Positions 17,530 through 26,651 of a DNA stretch of 64,000 nucleotides are shown in pieces; the stretch's first letter is position 1, and every line of letters begins with the position of its first letter. This DNA is from JBDGYW01 sp964580055 (lineage in GTDB: Bacteria > Gemmatimonadota > Gemmatimonadetes > Gemmatimonadales > GWC2-71-9). Made by a program: the position numbers and the translations under genes. The notes under the pieces were generated by a model that ran no database searches, was not told where the DNA came from, and worked only from the letters and a program-made list of their open reading frames with translations. Location: assembly GCA_964580055.1 (NCBI GenBank), contig CAZOJI010000012.1, positions 1 through 64,000 on the forward strand, read 5' to 3'.

Positions 17530-17569
17530 ACATGGAGGAGCACTAAGCCACTCTGGAGAAAGACACAAA

Positions 17570-18325
17570 ATGCTGGAGATTCGAGACTTACACGCGGGCA
17601 TTGAAGGCAAGGAAATCCTCAAGGGAATTGACCTGGATGTAAATGCTGGGGAGGTCCATGCTATCATGGGGCCGAACGGCTCAGGTAAGAGCACCCTTTC
17701 TCAAGTCCTGGCAGGGCACCCGTCGTTCGAGGTTACCATGGGATCGGTGAAGTTCGAGGGCAGCGATCTGCTGGAGCTCGAGCCGGAAGACCGTGCATGC
17801 AAAGGACTGTTCCTGGCGTTCCAATATCCGGCTGAGATCCGTGGAATCACGAATGCCTATTTCCTCAGACATGCGCTGAATGCCCGCCGGAATTGCGAGG
17901 GCCTGGATGAGCTGGATCCGCTCGACTTCCTGGAACTACTGGAGGGAAAGCTCGAGCAAATAGGCTGGGAGGATAGCTTCGTCAACCGGCCGGTGAACGA
18001 GGGCTTTTCCGGTGGAGAGAAGAAACGCAACGAAATACTGCAGCTGGCGGTTCTGGAGCCCAGGCTGGCTGTGCTGGACGAGCCTGACTCGGGGCTCGAC
18101 ATCGATGCCCTGAAGGTCGTGGCCGGGGCTGTCAAAGAGTTGCGGAGACCGGACAACGCGACCCTGATCATCACCCACTATCAGAGGCTGCTCAACTACG
18201 TAACGCCGGATCGCGTGCATGTACTAATGAACGGAAAGATCGTGACTTCTGGCGGCGAAGAGCTGGCGAGGGAGCTGGAGTCAAAGGGATATGACTGGGT
18301 AAAAGAGACTGCGGCGGTGAGCTGA
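17570..18325 (+). CDS. sufC: Fe-S cluster assembly ATPase SufC
   Basis: The 251-residue ABC-type ATPase has Walker A GPNGSGKST, the SufC-typical signature FSGGEKKRNEILQL, and Walker B with catalytic Glu in LAVLDEPDSGLDID. The switch His is in ITHYQRLL. ATP hydrolysis by SufC drives conformational change in SufB-SufD so that iron and sulfur can enter. The stop overlaps the sufD start (TGATG), so sufC and sufD are translationally coupled. Confidence 0.97.
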   Translation: MLEIRDLHAGIEGKEILKGIDLDVNAGEVHAIMGPNGSGKSTLSQVLAGHPSFEVTMGSVKFEGSDLLELEPEDRACKGLFLAFQYPAEIRGITNAYFLRHALNARRNCEGLDELDPLDFLELLEGKLEQIGWEDSFVNRPVNEGFSGGEKKRNEILQLAVLEPRLAVLDEPDSGLDIDALKVVAGAVKELRRPDNATLIITHYQRLLNYVTPDRVHVLMNGKIVTSGGEELARELESKGYDWVKETAAVS

Positions 18326-19662
18326 TGGCGAAGGACGAACTGGCTAGAAAAGCTGCGGCTGAACGGTACCTGCAGGAATTCGACTCTCTGGTTGGCAAGG
18401 GGGCGTTGAACGGTCCGCCGTGGGTGCGGGAGATCAGGCAAAGAGCGATAGGTGAGTTTGCAGAGTCCGGTTTCCCGGCCGCGCGAGCCGAGAAGTGGCG
18501 TTTCACCAATTTCTCGAAGCTGGTCGAGACGCCGTTCGCTCTTCGGAACGGTAGCGAGGGGCGGGCAGCATCGACGGCGTTGACTGCGGATCCGCTGGGG
18601 GATTGGGGAGAGCATCGAGTTGTATTCGTTGATGGCAAGTATGCGCCGAAGCTTTCCTCAGTGGATGAACTACCCAAAGGAATCTATGCTGGCAGTCTGT
18701 CTGCCGGTGCCAGTGCCGACAACGCGTTTGTCGCTGGTAATCTCGGCCGAGTGGCTGAGCCCAGCGATAGCCCGTTCACAGCTCTAAATGCCGCGTTCAT
18801 GTCAGACGGGGCGGTATTGGTCGTTCCTCCAGGGGTCGTACTTGCCGAGCCGATACACTTCCTGCATCTGACGAGCGGCGCCTGCACTGATGCGGTCACG
18901 CACGTACGGAACCTGTTCGTCATTGGGGCAAATGCAGAGGTATCAGTGTTGCAACGTTTTTCGGGAGTTGGTGAAACACGCTATTGGACCAACGCTGTAA
19001 CGGAGATCATACTAGGCTCTGGAGCGCGTCTCAATGCCAATCGAACTCAGGTGGAGGGCAGCGGCGGGTTCCACACTGCAACCACGCACTGCCGGCAGGA
19101 AAGGGACAGTAGGTTCTCGCTGACTACCGTGGAGCTCGGTGCCGAACTGTCGCGGCACGATACGGTAGTCGTGTTGAGCGGAACGGGCGCCAGTTGCAGC
19201 GTGAACGGTCTCGTTCAGTTGCAGCAGCGGCAACACGTCGACAACCACACGATTATCCAACACGCGGCGCCGCACTGCAGGAGCAGAGAGGCATTCAACG
19301 GCATCTTCGACGACAGTTCTCACGGGGTCTTCACCGGACGAATCATTGTCAACGAGGGAGCGCAGCAGACGGATTCGGCACAGTCCAGCAGAAACGTACT
19401 GCTCTCTGAAAAGGCACGTGCCGACGCGCAGCCGAAGCTGGAGATCTTCGCGGATGATGTGAAGTGCACACATGGAGCCACGGTTGGCCCCATTGACGAG
19501 GAAGCGTGGTTTTACCTTCGCAGCAAGGGGCTGAGTGCGGAATCAGCCCGCATGATGTTGATCTATGGTTTCGCGGGTGAGATTCTGGAGTCGATTGGTA
19601 ACAGTGAGTTGCGAAAGCGAGTGGACGTATTGCTTCGTTTGCGGCTCAGTGGTGACTCGTGA
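18325..19662 (+). CDS. sufD: Fe-S cluster assembly protein SufD
   Basis: The 445-residue SufB paralogue has a helical N-terminal domain (residues ~1-110, with PAARAEKWRFTN) and the right-handed beta-helix core. Typical segments are GVVLAEPIHFLH, QLQQRQHVDNHTIIQHAAPHCRS and GRIIVNEGAQQTDSAQSSRN, the last close to the SufD consensus. C-terminal LRSKGLSAESARMMLIYGFA follows. It partners SufB in SufBC2D and helps iron delivery. The start is coupled to sufC by a 1-nt overlap. Confidence 0.95.
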   Translation: MAKDELARKAAAERYLQEFDSLVGKGALNGPPWVREIRQRAIGEFAESGFPAARAEKWRFTNFSKLVETPFALRNGSEGRAASTALTADPLGDWGEHRVVFVDGKYAPKLSSVDELPKGIYAGSLSAGASADNAFVAGNLGRVAEPSDSPFTALNAAFMSDGAVLVVPPGVVLAEPIHFLHLTSGACTDAVTHVRNLFVIGANAEVSVLQRFSGVGETRYWTNAVTEIILGSGARLNANRTQVEGSGGFHTATTHCRQERDSRFSLTTVELGAELSRHDTVVVLSGTGASCSVNGLVQLQQRQHVDNHTIIQHAAPHCRSREAFNGIFDDSSHGVFTGRIIVNEGAQQTDSAQSSRNVLLSEKARADAQPKLEIFADDVKCTHGATVGPIDEEAWFYLRSKGLSAESARMMLIYGFAGEILESIGNSELRKRVDVLLRLRLSGDS

Positions 19663-19685
19663 GGAATGGAGAGAGGGGGGGTACG

Positions 19686-20939
19686 GTGTCTGAGCGAGAA
19701 GCGCTTGTTGGGATTGAAGGAACACTGGAGGTAGCAGAACTGCGGAAGGACTTCCCGATTCTGCAAGAAACCGTGCGCGGCAAGCAGCTGGTGTACCTAG
19801 ACAACGCGGCAACAACGCAGAAGCCGCGCCAGGTGATTGAAGCAGTCACGCGGTTCTACGAGTCTGAGAACAGCAATATCCACAGGGGTGTCTATCATCT
19901 CAGCGAGAGGGCTACCGCTGCATTCGAGAAGGCTCGCGTCGAAATCAAGAATTTGCTGAACGCTCCTCGCGCCGAAGATGTCGTGTTCGTGCGAGGTGCT
20001 ACCGAAGCAATCAATCTAGTGGCTTCGAGCTATGGAAAGCTGAACATTGGAGAGGGTGACGAGATCGTGGTGTCGGCGATGGAGCACCACTCCAACATCG
20101 TTCCATGGCAGTTGTTGGCCGAGCAGGTTGGAGCGTCGCTCAAGGTGGTTCCAATGGATCGGACCGGCACGCTGGTTGAAGCCGAAGTCGAACGGGTCAT
20201 TGGCCCTAAGACAAAGATGCTTGCCCTCGTGCACGTGTCCAACGCCTTGGGGACGGTCAACCCGGTCAAGAGTATCTCGAGATATGCGCGGGATCGAGGC
20301 GTTGCCGTGTTGATCGACGGTGCACAAGCCGCTGCTCACCTACCGATAGACGTGCAGGACATCGGCTGTGACTTCTATGTGGTCTCCGGGCACAAGATGT
20401 TCGGCCCCACCGGAATCGGTGTGCTATACGGCAGATCGGATCTACTGGAGGCCATGCCCCCGTACCAGGGAGGTGGGGAGATGATCCGGTCAGTCAGTTT
20501 TGAAGGCAGCTCCTATGCTGATCCACCGGCTAGATTCGAGGCCGGTACGCCGCACATTGCCGGAGCGATCGGCATGGGTGTGGCGGCCAGGTATTTGCAG
20601 AGTCTCGACTGGCACAGCGTGCACGGTCATGAGGAAGGCCTACTCGAATACGCTACCTCCGAACTGGGTAAGGTGCCCGGATTGCAGATCATCGGCACTG
20701 CCGACAGAAAGGCAGCTGTGATCTCTTTCGTTCTCGAGGGCGTCCACGCGCATGACGTCGGTACGATTGTTGACCAGGAAGGTGTCGCGCTGAGAACCGG
20801 GCACCATTGTGCGCAGCCTGTAATGGATTTCTTCGGCGTCCCCGCGACGGCACGTGCTTCATTCGCGTTGTACAACACTATCGAGGAGGTGGATTTGCTG
20901 GCCGAAGCACTGCGGAAGGTCAAGGAGGTATTCGGGTGA
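19686..20939 (+). CDS. sufS: Cysteine desulfurase SufS
   Basis: I start at GTG 19686, which has a long purine tract (GGAGAGAGGGGGG) just upstream; GTG 19659 would overlap sufD. The 417-residue class V PLP enzyme has YLDNAATTQKP near the N-terminus, PLP Lys237 in SGHKMFGPTG, and catalytic Cys375 in RTGHHCAQP, the rigid-loop form of group II desulfurases. It converts Cys to Ala and holds the sulfur as a persulfide. SufU directly downstream is the expected sulfur acceptor. Start and stop codons link it to sufU with a TGATG overlap. Confidence 0.96.
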   Translation: MSEREALVGIEGTLEVAELRKDFPILQETVRGKQLVYLDNAATTQKPRQVIEAVTRFYESENSNIHRGVYHLSERATAAFEKARVEIKNLLNAPRAEDVVFVRGATEAINLVASSYGKLNIGEGDEIVVSAMEHHSNIVPWQLLAEQVGASLKVVPMDRTGTLVEAEVERVIGPKTKMLALVHVSNALGTVNPVKSISRYARDRGVAVLIDGAQAAAHLPIDVQDIGCDFYVVSGHKMFGPTGIGVLYGRSDLLEAMPPYQGGGEMIRSVSFEGSSYADPPARFEAGTPHIAGAIGMGVAARYLQSLDWHSVHGHEEGLLEYATSELGKVPGLQIIGTADRKAAVISFVLEGVHAHDVGTIVDQEGVALRTGHHCAQPVMDFFGVPATARASFALYNTIEEVDLLAEALRKVKEVFG

Positions 20940-21391
20940 TGCCGGAACTCAGAGAACTTTACCAACAGGTGATCTTGGACCACAATCGCAAACCGCGGAA
21001 CTACAGGGTCATGGACAATGCCGACCGGGTAGCAACGGGCGACAATCCGTTGTGCGGGGACAAGGTCGAAGTTTACTTGAAACTAAACGGTGAGATTATC
21101 GAGGATGTCAGTTTCCAGGGCTCTGGTTGTGCAATCTCGCAATCGTCAGCATCATTGATGACTGCGGCCGTCCACGGCAAGTCGGTCGCGGAAGCGCTAG
21201 AGTTGTTCTCCAAGTTCCATGAGATGGTGACCGGTGGGGTGGGAGGTGATGTCGGGGGTAGCGAACTCGGAAAGCTCCGTGCTTTTGCAGGTGTTAGGGA
21301 GTTCCCGGGCCGCGTGAAGTGCGCGAATCTGTCATGGCACACGCTCAAGTCGGCGCTGGATGACGGTGCGAGGAAAGTGAGCACGGAATAG
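20939..21391 (+). CDS. sufU: SufU sulfur-transfer protein
   Basis: The ATG at 20939 overlaps the sufS stop and gives a 150-residue protein. Ligands of the SufU zinc site are visible: Cys39 and Asp41 in LCGDK, Cys64 in GSGCAIS and Cys128 in RVKCANLSWHTL. The ~20-residue insertion before the last Cys, compared with IscU, marks it as SufU rather than a scaffold IscU. It accepts the persulfide from SufS and passes it to SufB. This matches the SufS-SufU pairing of Firmicutes and Actinobacteria. Confidence 0.94.
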   Translation: MPELRELYQQVILDHNRKPRNYRVMDNADRVATGDNPLCGDKVEVYLKLNGEIIEDVSFQGSGCAISQSSASLMTAAVHGKSVAEALELFSKFHEMVTGGVGGDVGGSELGKLRAFAGVREFPGRVKCANLSWHTLKSALDDGARKVSTE

Positions 21392-21443
21392 TATTCGCAG
21401 GCGGTCGTTGACAGGTTGCTGTGCAGCCAGCTTTGGGGGCGGT

Positions 21444-21773
21444 TTGAGAGAGAGCGGTTTCGAGAGGATCGTATCATTTAGGGAGCTCGTTGAAGGGGTT
21501 CCAGCCAGCCTAAAATTGGAAACGGGAGAAGATGTCTGCCTGATCCGCGTTGGCCATGAGGTTTTTGGGATAGCGGAGGAATGCCCGCACGGCGAATCAC
21601 CGTTGTCCGACGGGGCGATGGTGGATGACTACGTGATCGAGTGCCCGATGCACTGCGCCCAATTCGACGTTCGCGATGGGAGTGTTGTGGAACCGCCTGC
21701 GATAGAGCCAATCCTGGTATATGAAGTGAAGATTGTCGATGGAGACGTGTGGGTAGCGAATGGTTTGAGATAG
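21444..21773 (+). CDS. Rieske-type [2Fe-2S] ferredoxin, last gene of the suf operon
   Basis: The small protein (109 residues from TTG 21444) has a complete Rieske motif: Cys47-Pro-His49 and Cys67-Pro-Met-His70. This is the C-X-H...C-X2-H pattern of a cytoplasmic Rieske ferredoxin (NirD/BphF type). No TAT signal or membrane anchor is visible. The start is uncertain: TTG 21444 follows GGGGGCGG, while TTG 21408 would add 12 residues. Such proteins at the end of suf operons are common in Actinobacteria-type clusters, where they may donate electrons or receive the cluster (inference). Confidence 0.85.
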   Translation: MRESGFERIVSFRELVEGVPASLKLETGEDVCLIRVGHEVFGIAEECPHGESPLSDGAMVDDYVIECPMHCAQFDVRDGSVVEPPAIEPILVYEVKIVDGDVWVANGLR

Positions 21774-21950
21774 TTGACGCCGGAGGCTGGCTGTATTTGA
21801 GGACGGCAGGCGGTGTTGATCCGGTCGTTGAGAAGGTCGCAAGCACGTGTGTGTGCGCGAAAGATTCCGATGACAGGCGAGACGTTGGTGGAGACGGGCA
21901 GCACTGCGAGATTCTGGCGTGGCTTAGACGCGGGGCTGGAATGCGAGTTG

Positions 21951-21972
21951 AAGCTTCCAAGGAAGGAAGCTT
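21951..21972. repeat. Perfect 8-bp inverted repeat between the Rieske gene and mnmG
   Basis: AAGCTTCC, a 6-nt loop, GGAAGCTT. It lies in the 286-bp stretch (21774-22059) between the last suf gene and mnmG, where I find no convincing gene. It could end the suf transcript, although no T-tract follows, or be a regulatory palindrome for mnmG. Confidence 0.4.
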
Positions 21973-22059
21973 GCGAGCTGTTTCGGCCAACTGGTGGAGG
22001 GAGTGTGGGGCGGCAATGCGTGGCGGGGGGTGGTCTGTCGTTCCAGTGATAAGTCGAAT

Positions 22060-23943
22060 ATGTCTGAAAAATTCGATGTTGTAGTTGTTGGTGGCGGACA
22101 CGCGGGGGTAGAAGCGGCTAACGCGGCTTCGCGCTTGGGGGGGCGTGTCCTTCTATTGACCTCGAATCTCGATACTATCGGACAGATGTCGTGCAATCCG
22201 GCGATCGGTGGTATCGCCAAGGGGACAGTTGTACGTGAGATAGACGCGCTTGGTGGGGTGATGGGGAAGGCTGCTGACGGGGCCACGATCCAGTTCAGGA
22301 TGCTCAACAAATCGAAGGGTCCAGCAGTGTGGGCTCCGCGCGCCCAGTGTGATCGTGGTCTTTACAGGCGCGGAGTGAGGAGTGTTCTGGAGGAGTGTGA
22401 AGGTCTATGGATAAGGCAGGCCACTGTCGCGACACTGACGTGGAGCGCTTCTAAGGTCGGAGGCGTGACCACGACGGACGGACAAGAAGTGGAAGCGCCG
22501 GCGGTAGTGTTGGGTGCGGGGACGTTTTTGCGCGGAAGGATGTTCGTTGGAGTGGATACGTGCATTCCAGGTGGGAGGGCAGGGGATGCTCCGGCTACTG
22601 AGGTTGCGGAACAGCTGGCTGCGATTGGGCTCCAAGTAGACCGGTTCAAAACGGGTACGCCGCCGCGCATTGATGGGAGGACCGTAGACTACGGGAAGTT
22701 GGAGGAGCAGAAAGGTGACGTTGCGGGGTACCGGTTTGCGCACTTTGGGGAAAGCCGGCGGCCCGACCAGAGGTCATGTTGGGTGGCGTGGGCCGGATCA
22801 AAGGTGAAGGAGGTTATAACAGAACACCTGGAGGAGTCGGCGCTGTACGGGGGCGTTATTGGCGGCAGGGGGCCAAGGTACTGCCCGTCGATCGAGGACA
22901 AGATAGTGAGATTCCCGGACGCTGAGCGTCATCAGGTCTTTCTCGAGCCCGAGGGTCTACATACAGGTGAGTTGTACGTGAACGGTCTGTCCACGTCACT
23001 TCCAGCTGGTGTGCAGCTGGAGTTCCTGCATGCTGTGCCTGGCCTGGAGAACGTGAGGATGACGCGATTCGGGTATGCCATCGAATATGACTACTACCCG
23101 CCAACCCAGCTGCACCCCACTCTGGAGTCGAAGGCGATCGAAGGGTTGTTCATGTGCGGCCAGGTCAATGGAACGACTGGCTACGAAGAGGCGGGCGGTC
23201 AGGGACTTGTGGCAGGGGTGAATGCGGTTGGGAAGATGCGCGGCATGGACCCGTTCATTTTGGGCAGGGAGAAAGCATACGTCGGGGTGTTGATTGATGA
23301 TTTGGTGACACGTGGCGTCGATGAACCGTACAGGCTGTTTACGTCACGCGCGGAACATCGGCTACTGCTAAGGCAGGACAATGCGCTCAACAGATTAGGT
23401 GGTTTGGCATTGGACGTAGGTCTTTTGGCCGAGAGCGAGAAGGATGTGGTAGAGGGGAGATTGAGGGAGACGGAGGAACTCATCCGGTTAGCAGAGGAGA
23501 CGGTTGCGCATCCGGATAGCGTAAATGCGTTGCTCGAAGATCGGAGCGAGCGGGAATTGGCCGCGCCGCAGAGGATAGCCGAATTGGTACGGCGGCCTCG
23601 GCTCGAGTTGAGGGAATTGATGGCTGCGGTGTTGGTGGAGGTGCCGAGATTTGCTGAGGATGCTTGGGTGACGGCGGAGATCGAGTTGAAGTACGTTGGT
23701 TATTTGGACCGGGAGCGGAACGCGGCGAGGCAGCTGAGAGAAATGGCTGGTTTCAAGATACCTGAAGGGCTCGGTTACCTGGAACTGAAGAGCATCAGTA
23801 CGGAAGCGAGGCAAAAACTGCAGGCGGTGCGGCCTGAATCACTTGCTCAGGCGTGGCGGATTCCCGGAGTGTCTCCAAGTGATCTTCAGAATCTGGTCGT
23901 GGAGGTCCTGAAGTTCAAGGGAAAGACGGCAGGCTTGGCATAG
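22060..23943 (+). CDS. mnmG: tRNA uridine-34 5-carboxymethylaminomethyl modification enzyme MnmG (GidA)
   Basis: The ATG at 22060 gives 627 residues, the usual length. An FAD-binding Rossmann motif GGGHAGVEAA opens the protein. MnmG signatures follow: SCNPAIGGIAKG, GTFLRG, GRAGDAPAT, FKTGTPPRI, CPSIEDKIVRF and GLFMCGQVNGTTGYEEAGGQG. The C-terminal helical domain binds MnmE and tRNA. With MnmE it builds the cmnm5 group on wobble uridines. In many bacteria it neighbours rsmG, parA and parB near oriC. Here parA/parB follow, but rsmG is absent from the junction. No strong ribosome site is visible. Confidence 0.97.
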   Translation: MSEKFDVVVVGGGHAGVEAANAASRLGGRVLLLTSNLDTIGQMSCNPAIGGIAKGTVVREIDALGGVMGKAADGATIQFRMLNKSKGPAVWAPRAQCDRGLYRRGVRSVLEECEGLWIRQATVATLTWSASKVGGVTTTDGQEVEAPAVVLGAGTFLRGRMFVGVDTCIPGGRAGDAPATEVAEQLAAIGLQVDRFKTGTPPRIDGRTVDYGKLEEQKGDVAGYRFAHFGESRRPDQRSCWVAWAGSKVKEVITEHLEESALYGGVIGGRGPRYCPSIEDKIVRFPDAERHQVFLEPEGLHTGELYVNGLSTSLPAGVQLEFLHAVPGLENVRMTRFGYAIEYDYYPPTQLHPTLESKAIEGLFMCGQVNGTTGYEEAGGQGLVAGVNAVGKMRGMDPFILGREKAYVGVLIDDLVTRGVDEPYRLFTSRAEHRLLLRQDNALNRLGGLALDVGLLAESEKDVVEGRLRETEELIRLAEETVAHPDSVNALLEDRSERELAAPQRIAELVRRPRLELRELMAAVLVEVPRFAEDAWVTAEIELKYVGYLDRERNAARQLREMAGFKIPEGLGYLELKSISTEARQKLQAVRPESLAQAWRIPGVSPSDLQNLVVEVLKFKGKTAGLA

Positions 23944-23959
23944 TGTTCCACGTGAAACA
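23944..23959. promoter_or_regulatory. parS: parS centromere site
   Basis: The sequence TGTTCCACGTGAAACA differs from the 16-bp bacterial parS consensus TGTTTCACGTGAAACA at one position. It begins right after the mnmG stop and ~180 nt before parA. ParB-CTP clamps load here and spread, and ParA then segregates the origin. I found no second copy in the window. Confidence 0.93.
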
Positions 23960-24139
23960 ACGTTTCAGGTGTCGTTTGCTGTGTATCAAACCATGCGCGT
24001 CGACCGAGGCTGCCGTAACAGGTCCGCATCCTACTTCTTCTTTACCATAATCGTTGACGGCCATATATTCCCGCATCTACTCTGAGCATAAGGTTGCAGG
24101 CTCGGCGTCGACGCCTACACTGTTGTTATGTAAGGACTT

Positions 24140-24934
24140 ATGCCCATGTCGAGGGTCGTTGCGATTGCCAATCAGAAGGGTGGTGTGGGAAAGACCACCA
24201 CTGCGGTCAACCTGGCCGCGTCTCTGGCAGCCGCCGAATTACCTACATTGCTGGTAGATGCTGACCCACAGGGCAATGCCACAAGCGGTGTCGGGCTCGA
24301 AAAGGACCAGATCGAGTTGTCGTTGTACGACGCCCTACTCAACGACGAGCCGCTTTCCACCGTAATCCACCCGGCCGTGAACCTGCCGCTGCTGGACGTC
24401 GTGCCGGCAACGCAAGACCTGGTGGGAGCCGAGATCGAGTTAGTGAACAGGTCTCAGCGCGAATCGGTAATGAAACGGTCCCTCGCGCCAGTCGCCCCGG
24501 AATACAGGTACGTCCTGATAGACTGCCCACCGTCACTTGGCTTGCTGACCCTCAATATGCTCGCCGCAGCGGATTCGGTATTGATTCCCATACAATGTGA
24601 GTATTACGCGCTCGAGGGTCTCTCCCAACTACTCAACGCAGTACGACTCGTGCAGCAGAACTTCAATCCGGAACTCGCCATTGAGGGCGTCCTGCTCACG
24701 ATGTATGACGCCCGACTCAATTTGTCCAAGCAAGTGGATGTCGAAGCACGCGAATACTTTGGCAACAAAGTCTACCGCAACGCGATTCCTCGAAACGTCC
24801 GCCTCGCAGAGGCGCCATCATTCGGCAAACCCATCATTCTCTATGATGTTCGCTCAATTGGAGCGCAGAGCTACTTGGCTTTCGCTCAGGAGATGCACAA
24901 ACGCGCCAATGTGCAACCAGGGAGCCGCGAATGA
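24140..24934 (+). CDS. parA: Chromosome-partitioning ATPase ParA (Soj)
   Basis: The 264-residue deviant Walker ATPase has KGGVGKTT at residues 13-20, the signature Lys before GVGKT, and Walker B in VLIDCPPSLG. A YALEGLSQLL segment and the C-terminal NAIPRNVRLAEAPSFGKPIILYD are typical of chromosomal Soj. An AAGGA site precedes the ATG. Nucleoid-bound ParA-ATP dimers pull ParB-parS complexes. The stop overlaps the parB start (ATGA). Confidence 0.97.
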   Translation: MPMSRVVAIANQKGGVGKTTTAVNLAASLAAAELPTLLVDADPQGNATSGVGLEKDQIELSLYDALLNDEPLSTVIHPAVNLPLLDVVPATQDLVGAEIELVNRSQRESVMKRSLAPVAPEYRYVLIDCPPSLGLLTLNMLAAADSVLIPIQCEYYALEGLSQLLNAVRLVQQNFNPELAIEGVLLTMYDARLNLSKQVDVEAREYFGNKVYRNAIPRNVRLAEAPSFGKPIILYDVRSIGAQSYLAFAQEMHKRANVQPGSRE

Positions 24935-25830
24935 CGCTATCGGGCAAACGTCGTCTCGGTAAAGGACTCGAAGCGCTACTGGGGCCGACGACCGTTTCCG
25001 AGGCACAGGAGGGGGGTGCGTTGCAGCGAGTTCCGGTCTCCGCTATCCAACCAAACCCCTTCCAGCCTCGGCGAGCACTCGACCAAGCGGCGATCGACGA
25101 GCTGGCTGCGTCCATGGCCTCGTCGGGCCTTCTCCAGCCCATCGTGCTTCGCTCCCTCGAAGGGGGTACGTTCCAGCTGATAGCTGGCGAGCGCCGCTGG
25201 CGCGCCGCGAAGAAGCTAGACTGGCCGGAAATAGGAGCCGTGCTGCGCGATGTCGACGACAAAACGCTGTTGACCCTCGCGCTGGTGGAAAACTTGCAGC
25301 GCGATGCATTGACTGCCATCGATGAAGCATTTGGTTATCAACGCCTCGTTGAGGAATTCGAGCTGTCGCACGGAGAGGTGGCTGATTTAGTGGGAAAGAG
25401 TCGATCCACCATTGCAAACTCTCTGCGCCTGCTCAATCTCCCTCCCACCGTTCAGGACATGGTACAGCGCGGCGATCTCCAGATGGGTCACGCACGGGCA
25501 TTGTTGCAGATCTCCGGCGCGGACGAGATTGAACGCCTTGCAACAGCGGTGGTCAAGCTTGGGCTTTCCGTCCGCGAGACAGAAGCGCGTGCCCGGGTCG
25601 CTTCTGAGCAGACTTCCGCGAGGGGCGCACGCAAGAAGCGGGCGCGACAGGAGGGCGGGGGATCAACGGAGACGAGACGCGTGGAAGATGCCTTGCGGAG
25701 ATACTTGCAAACGGACGTGACAGTGACACGTAACGATTCCGGCAAGGGCCGATTGGCTATTGACTTCTACTCGAATGACGATCTCGCTCGGTTGTTGGAG
25801 CTGGTGCTCGGCGCACCTTTCAACGGATGA
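24931..25830 (+). CDS. parB: Chromosome-partitioning protein ParB (Spo0J), CTPase clamp
   Basis: The 299-residue protein starts with the ParA-contact peptide RRLGKGLEALLG. Then come the NPFQPR segment, the CTP-binding ParB box GERRWRAAK, and ENLQRDALTAIDEAFGYQRL. A helix-turn-helix (SHGEVADLVGKSRSTIANSLRLLNLP, described as residues ~150-175) recognises parS. The C-terminal ~40 residues form the dimerisation domain. The linker (residues ~215-255) is Arg/Lys-rich. It overlaps parA by 4 nt and the downstream M23 gene by 4 nt. Confidence 0.96.
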   Translation: MTLSGKRRLGKGLEALLGPTTVSEAQEGGALQRVPVSAIQPNPFQPRRALDQAAIDELAASMASSGLLQPIVLRSLEGGTFQLIAGERRWRAAKKLDWPEIGAVLRDVDDKTLLTLALVENLQRDALTAIDEAFGYQRLVEEFELSHGEVADLVGKSRSTIANSLRLLNLPPTVQDMVQRGDLQMGHARALLQISGADEIERLATAVVKLGLSVRETEARARVASEQTSARGARKKRARQEGGGSTETRRVEDALRRYLQTDVTVTRNDSGKGRLAIDFYSNDDLARLLELVLGAPFNG

Positions 25831-26651
25831 GTCCTGAGAAGCGTCATGTCACCCTGATGCTCCACACCGACGGGGTAACGGAATCGCGGTCCATTCGCTT
25901 GCCGCTTTCCCTGTTTCGCGCATTGACAATAACCGCAATCGTGGTCGGCGTCCTGGTTTTGCTTGCGGCTGTGCTGTATACGCCAATTGTCAGAGCAGCA
26001 TCCCAGGTTCCGGGACTGATGCGGGAGGTGGAACGTCTTTCAGCAGAGAACCAACAGGTTCATCAACTGGCGCACCGGCTGGAACAAATTGAAGCCCGCT
26101 ACGTCCAGGTTCGCGGGATGTTGAGAGCCGACATGGTACCAGAACTCCAACATACGGACAGCATCTTGCCCACAGCCTCACCACTTTATGCCCGTGCTCC
26201 AGGGTCACAGCCGTGCTATGAGACCGGCCCCTCGGCCCCTCGCCATTGGCCGCTAGGAGGGCCGGGCGTCATAACCCGTGGTCCAGTCGGGGTCGGAACG
26301 TCAACGGAAGTACACGCCGGCCTCGATGTGGCGGCAGCCCAAGGCACAACCGTCCTGGCAGCCGGCGGCGGGACTGTGATCGCCGCAGGATACGACACCG
26401 AATACGGTTTCCACGTGCGCATTCGCCACGGCAATGGCTACGACAGCATGTACGGCCACTTGTCCCGACTGCTGGTAGCCAACGGCGAAGCAGTAAACGC
26501 AGGCCAGGTGATCGGGCTTTCGGGTTCAACTGGCCGATCAACCGCTCCACATCTACATTTTGAGATCTTCTTGAATGAAGAGTCCGTGGACCCAAGCCCC
26601 ATGATCAGTCAGGAGTGTAGCAATGGCAATCTTCTCGTCCAAGGAGGGTGA
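25827..26651 (+). CDS. M23-family peptidoglycan endopeptidase, membrane anchored
   Basis: The 274-residue protein has one N-terminal TM helix (residues ~30-55), a short coiled coil (VERLSAENQQVHQLAHRLEQIEARY, described as residues ~66-92) and a C-terminal LytM/M23 domain. The zinc ligands appear in HAGLD (HxxxD) and PHLHFE (HxH). It would cut peptide cross-links in the periplasm. It is coupled to parB (4-nt overlap) and to a bactofilin (29-nt overlap). M23 peptidase-bactofilin pairs shape the cell in Helicobacter (Csd1-CcmA) and other bacteria, so a shape or curvature role is likely (inference). Confidence 0.92.
   Translation: MSPEKRHVTLMLHTDGVTESRSIRLPLSLFRALTITAIVVGVLVLLAAVLYTPIVRAASQVPGLMREVERLSAENQQVHQLAHRLEQIEARYVQVRGMLRADMVPELQHTDSILPTASPLYARAPGSQPCYETGPSAPRHWPLGGPGVITRGPVGVGTSTEVHAGLDVAAAQGTTVLAAGGGTVIAAGYDTEYGFHVRIRHGNGYDSMYGHLSRLLVANGEAVNAGQVIGLSGSTGRSTAPHLHFEIFLNEESVDPSPMISQECSNGNLLVQGG

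Noticed and set aside
21813..22049. A 78-residue plus-strand frame between the Rieske gene and mnmG
   Set aside because: Gly-rich, no homology recalled, poor ribosome site. The region is better read as leader DNA.
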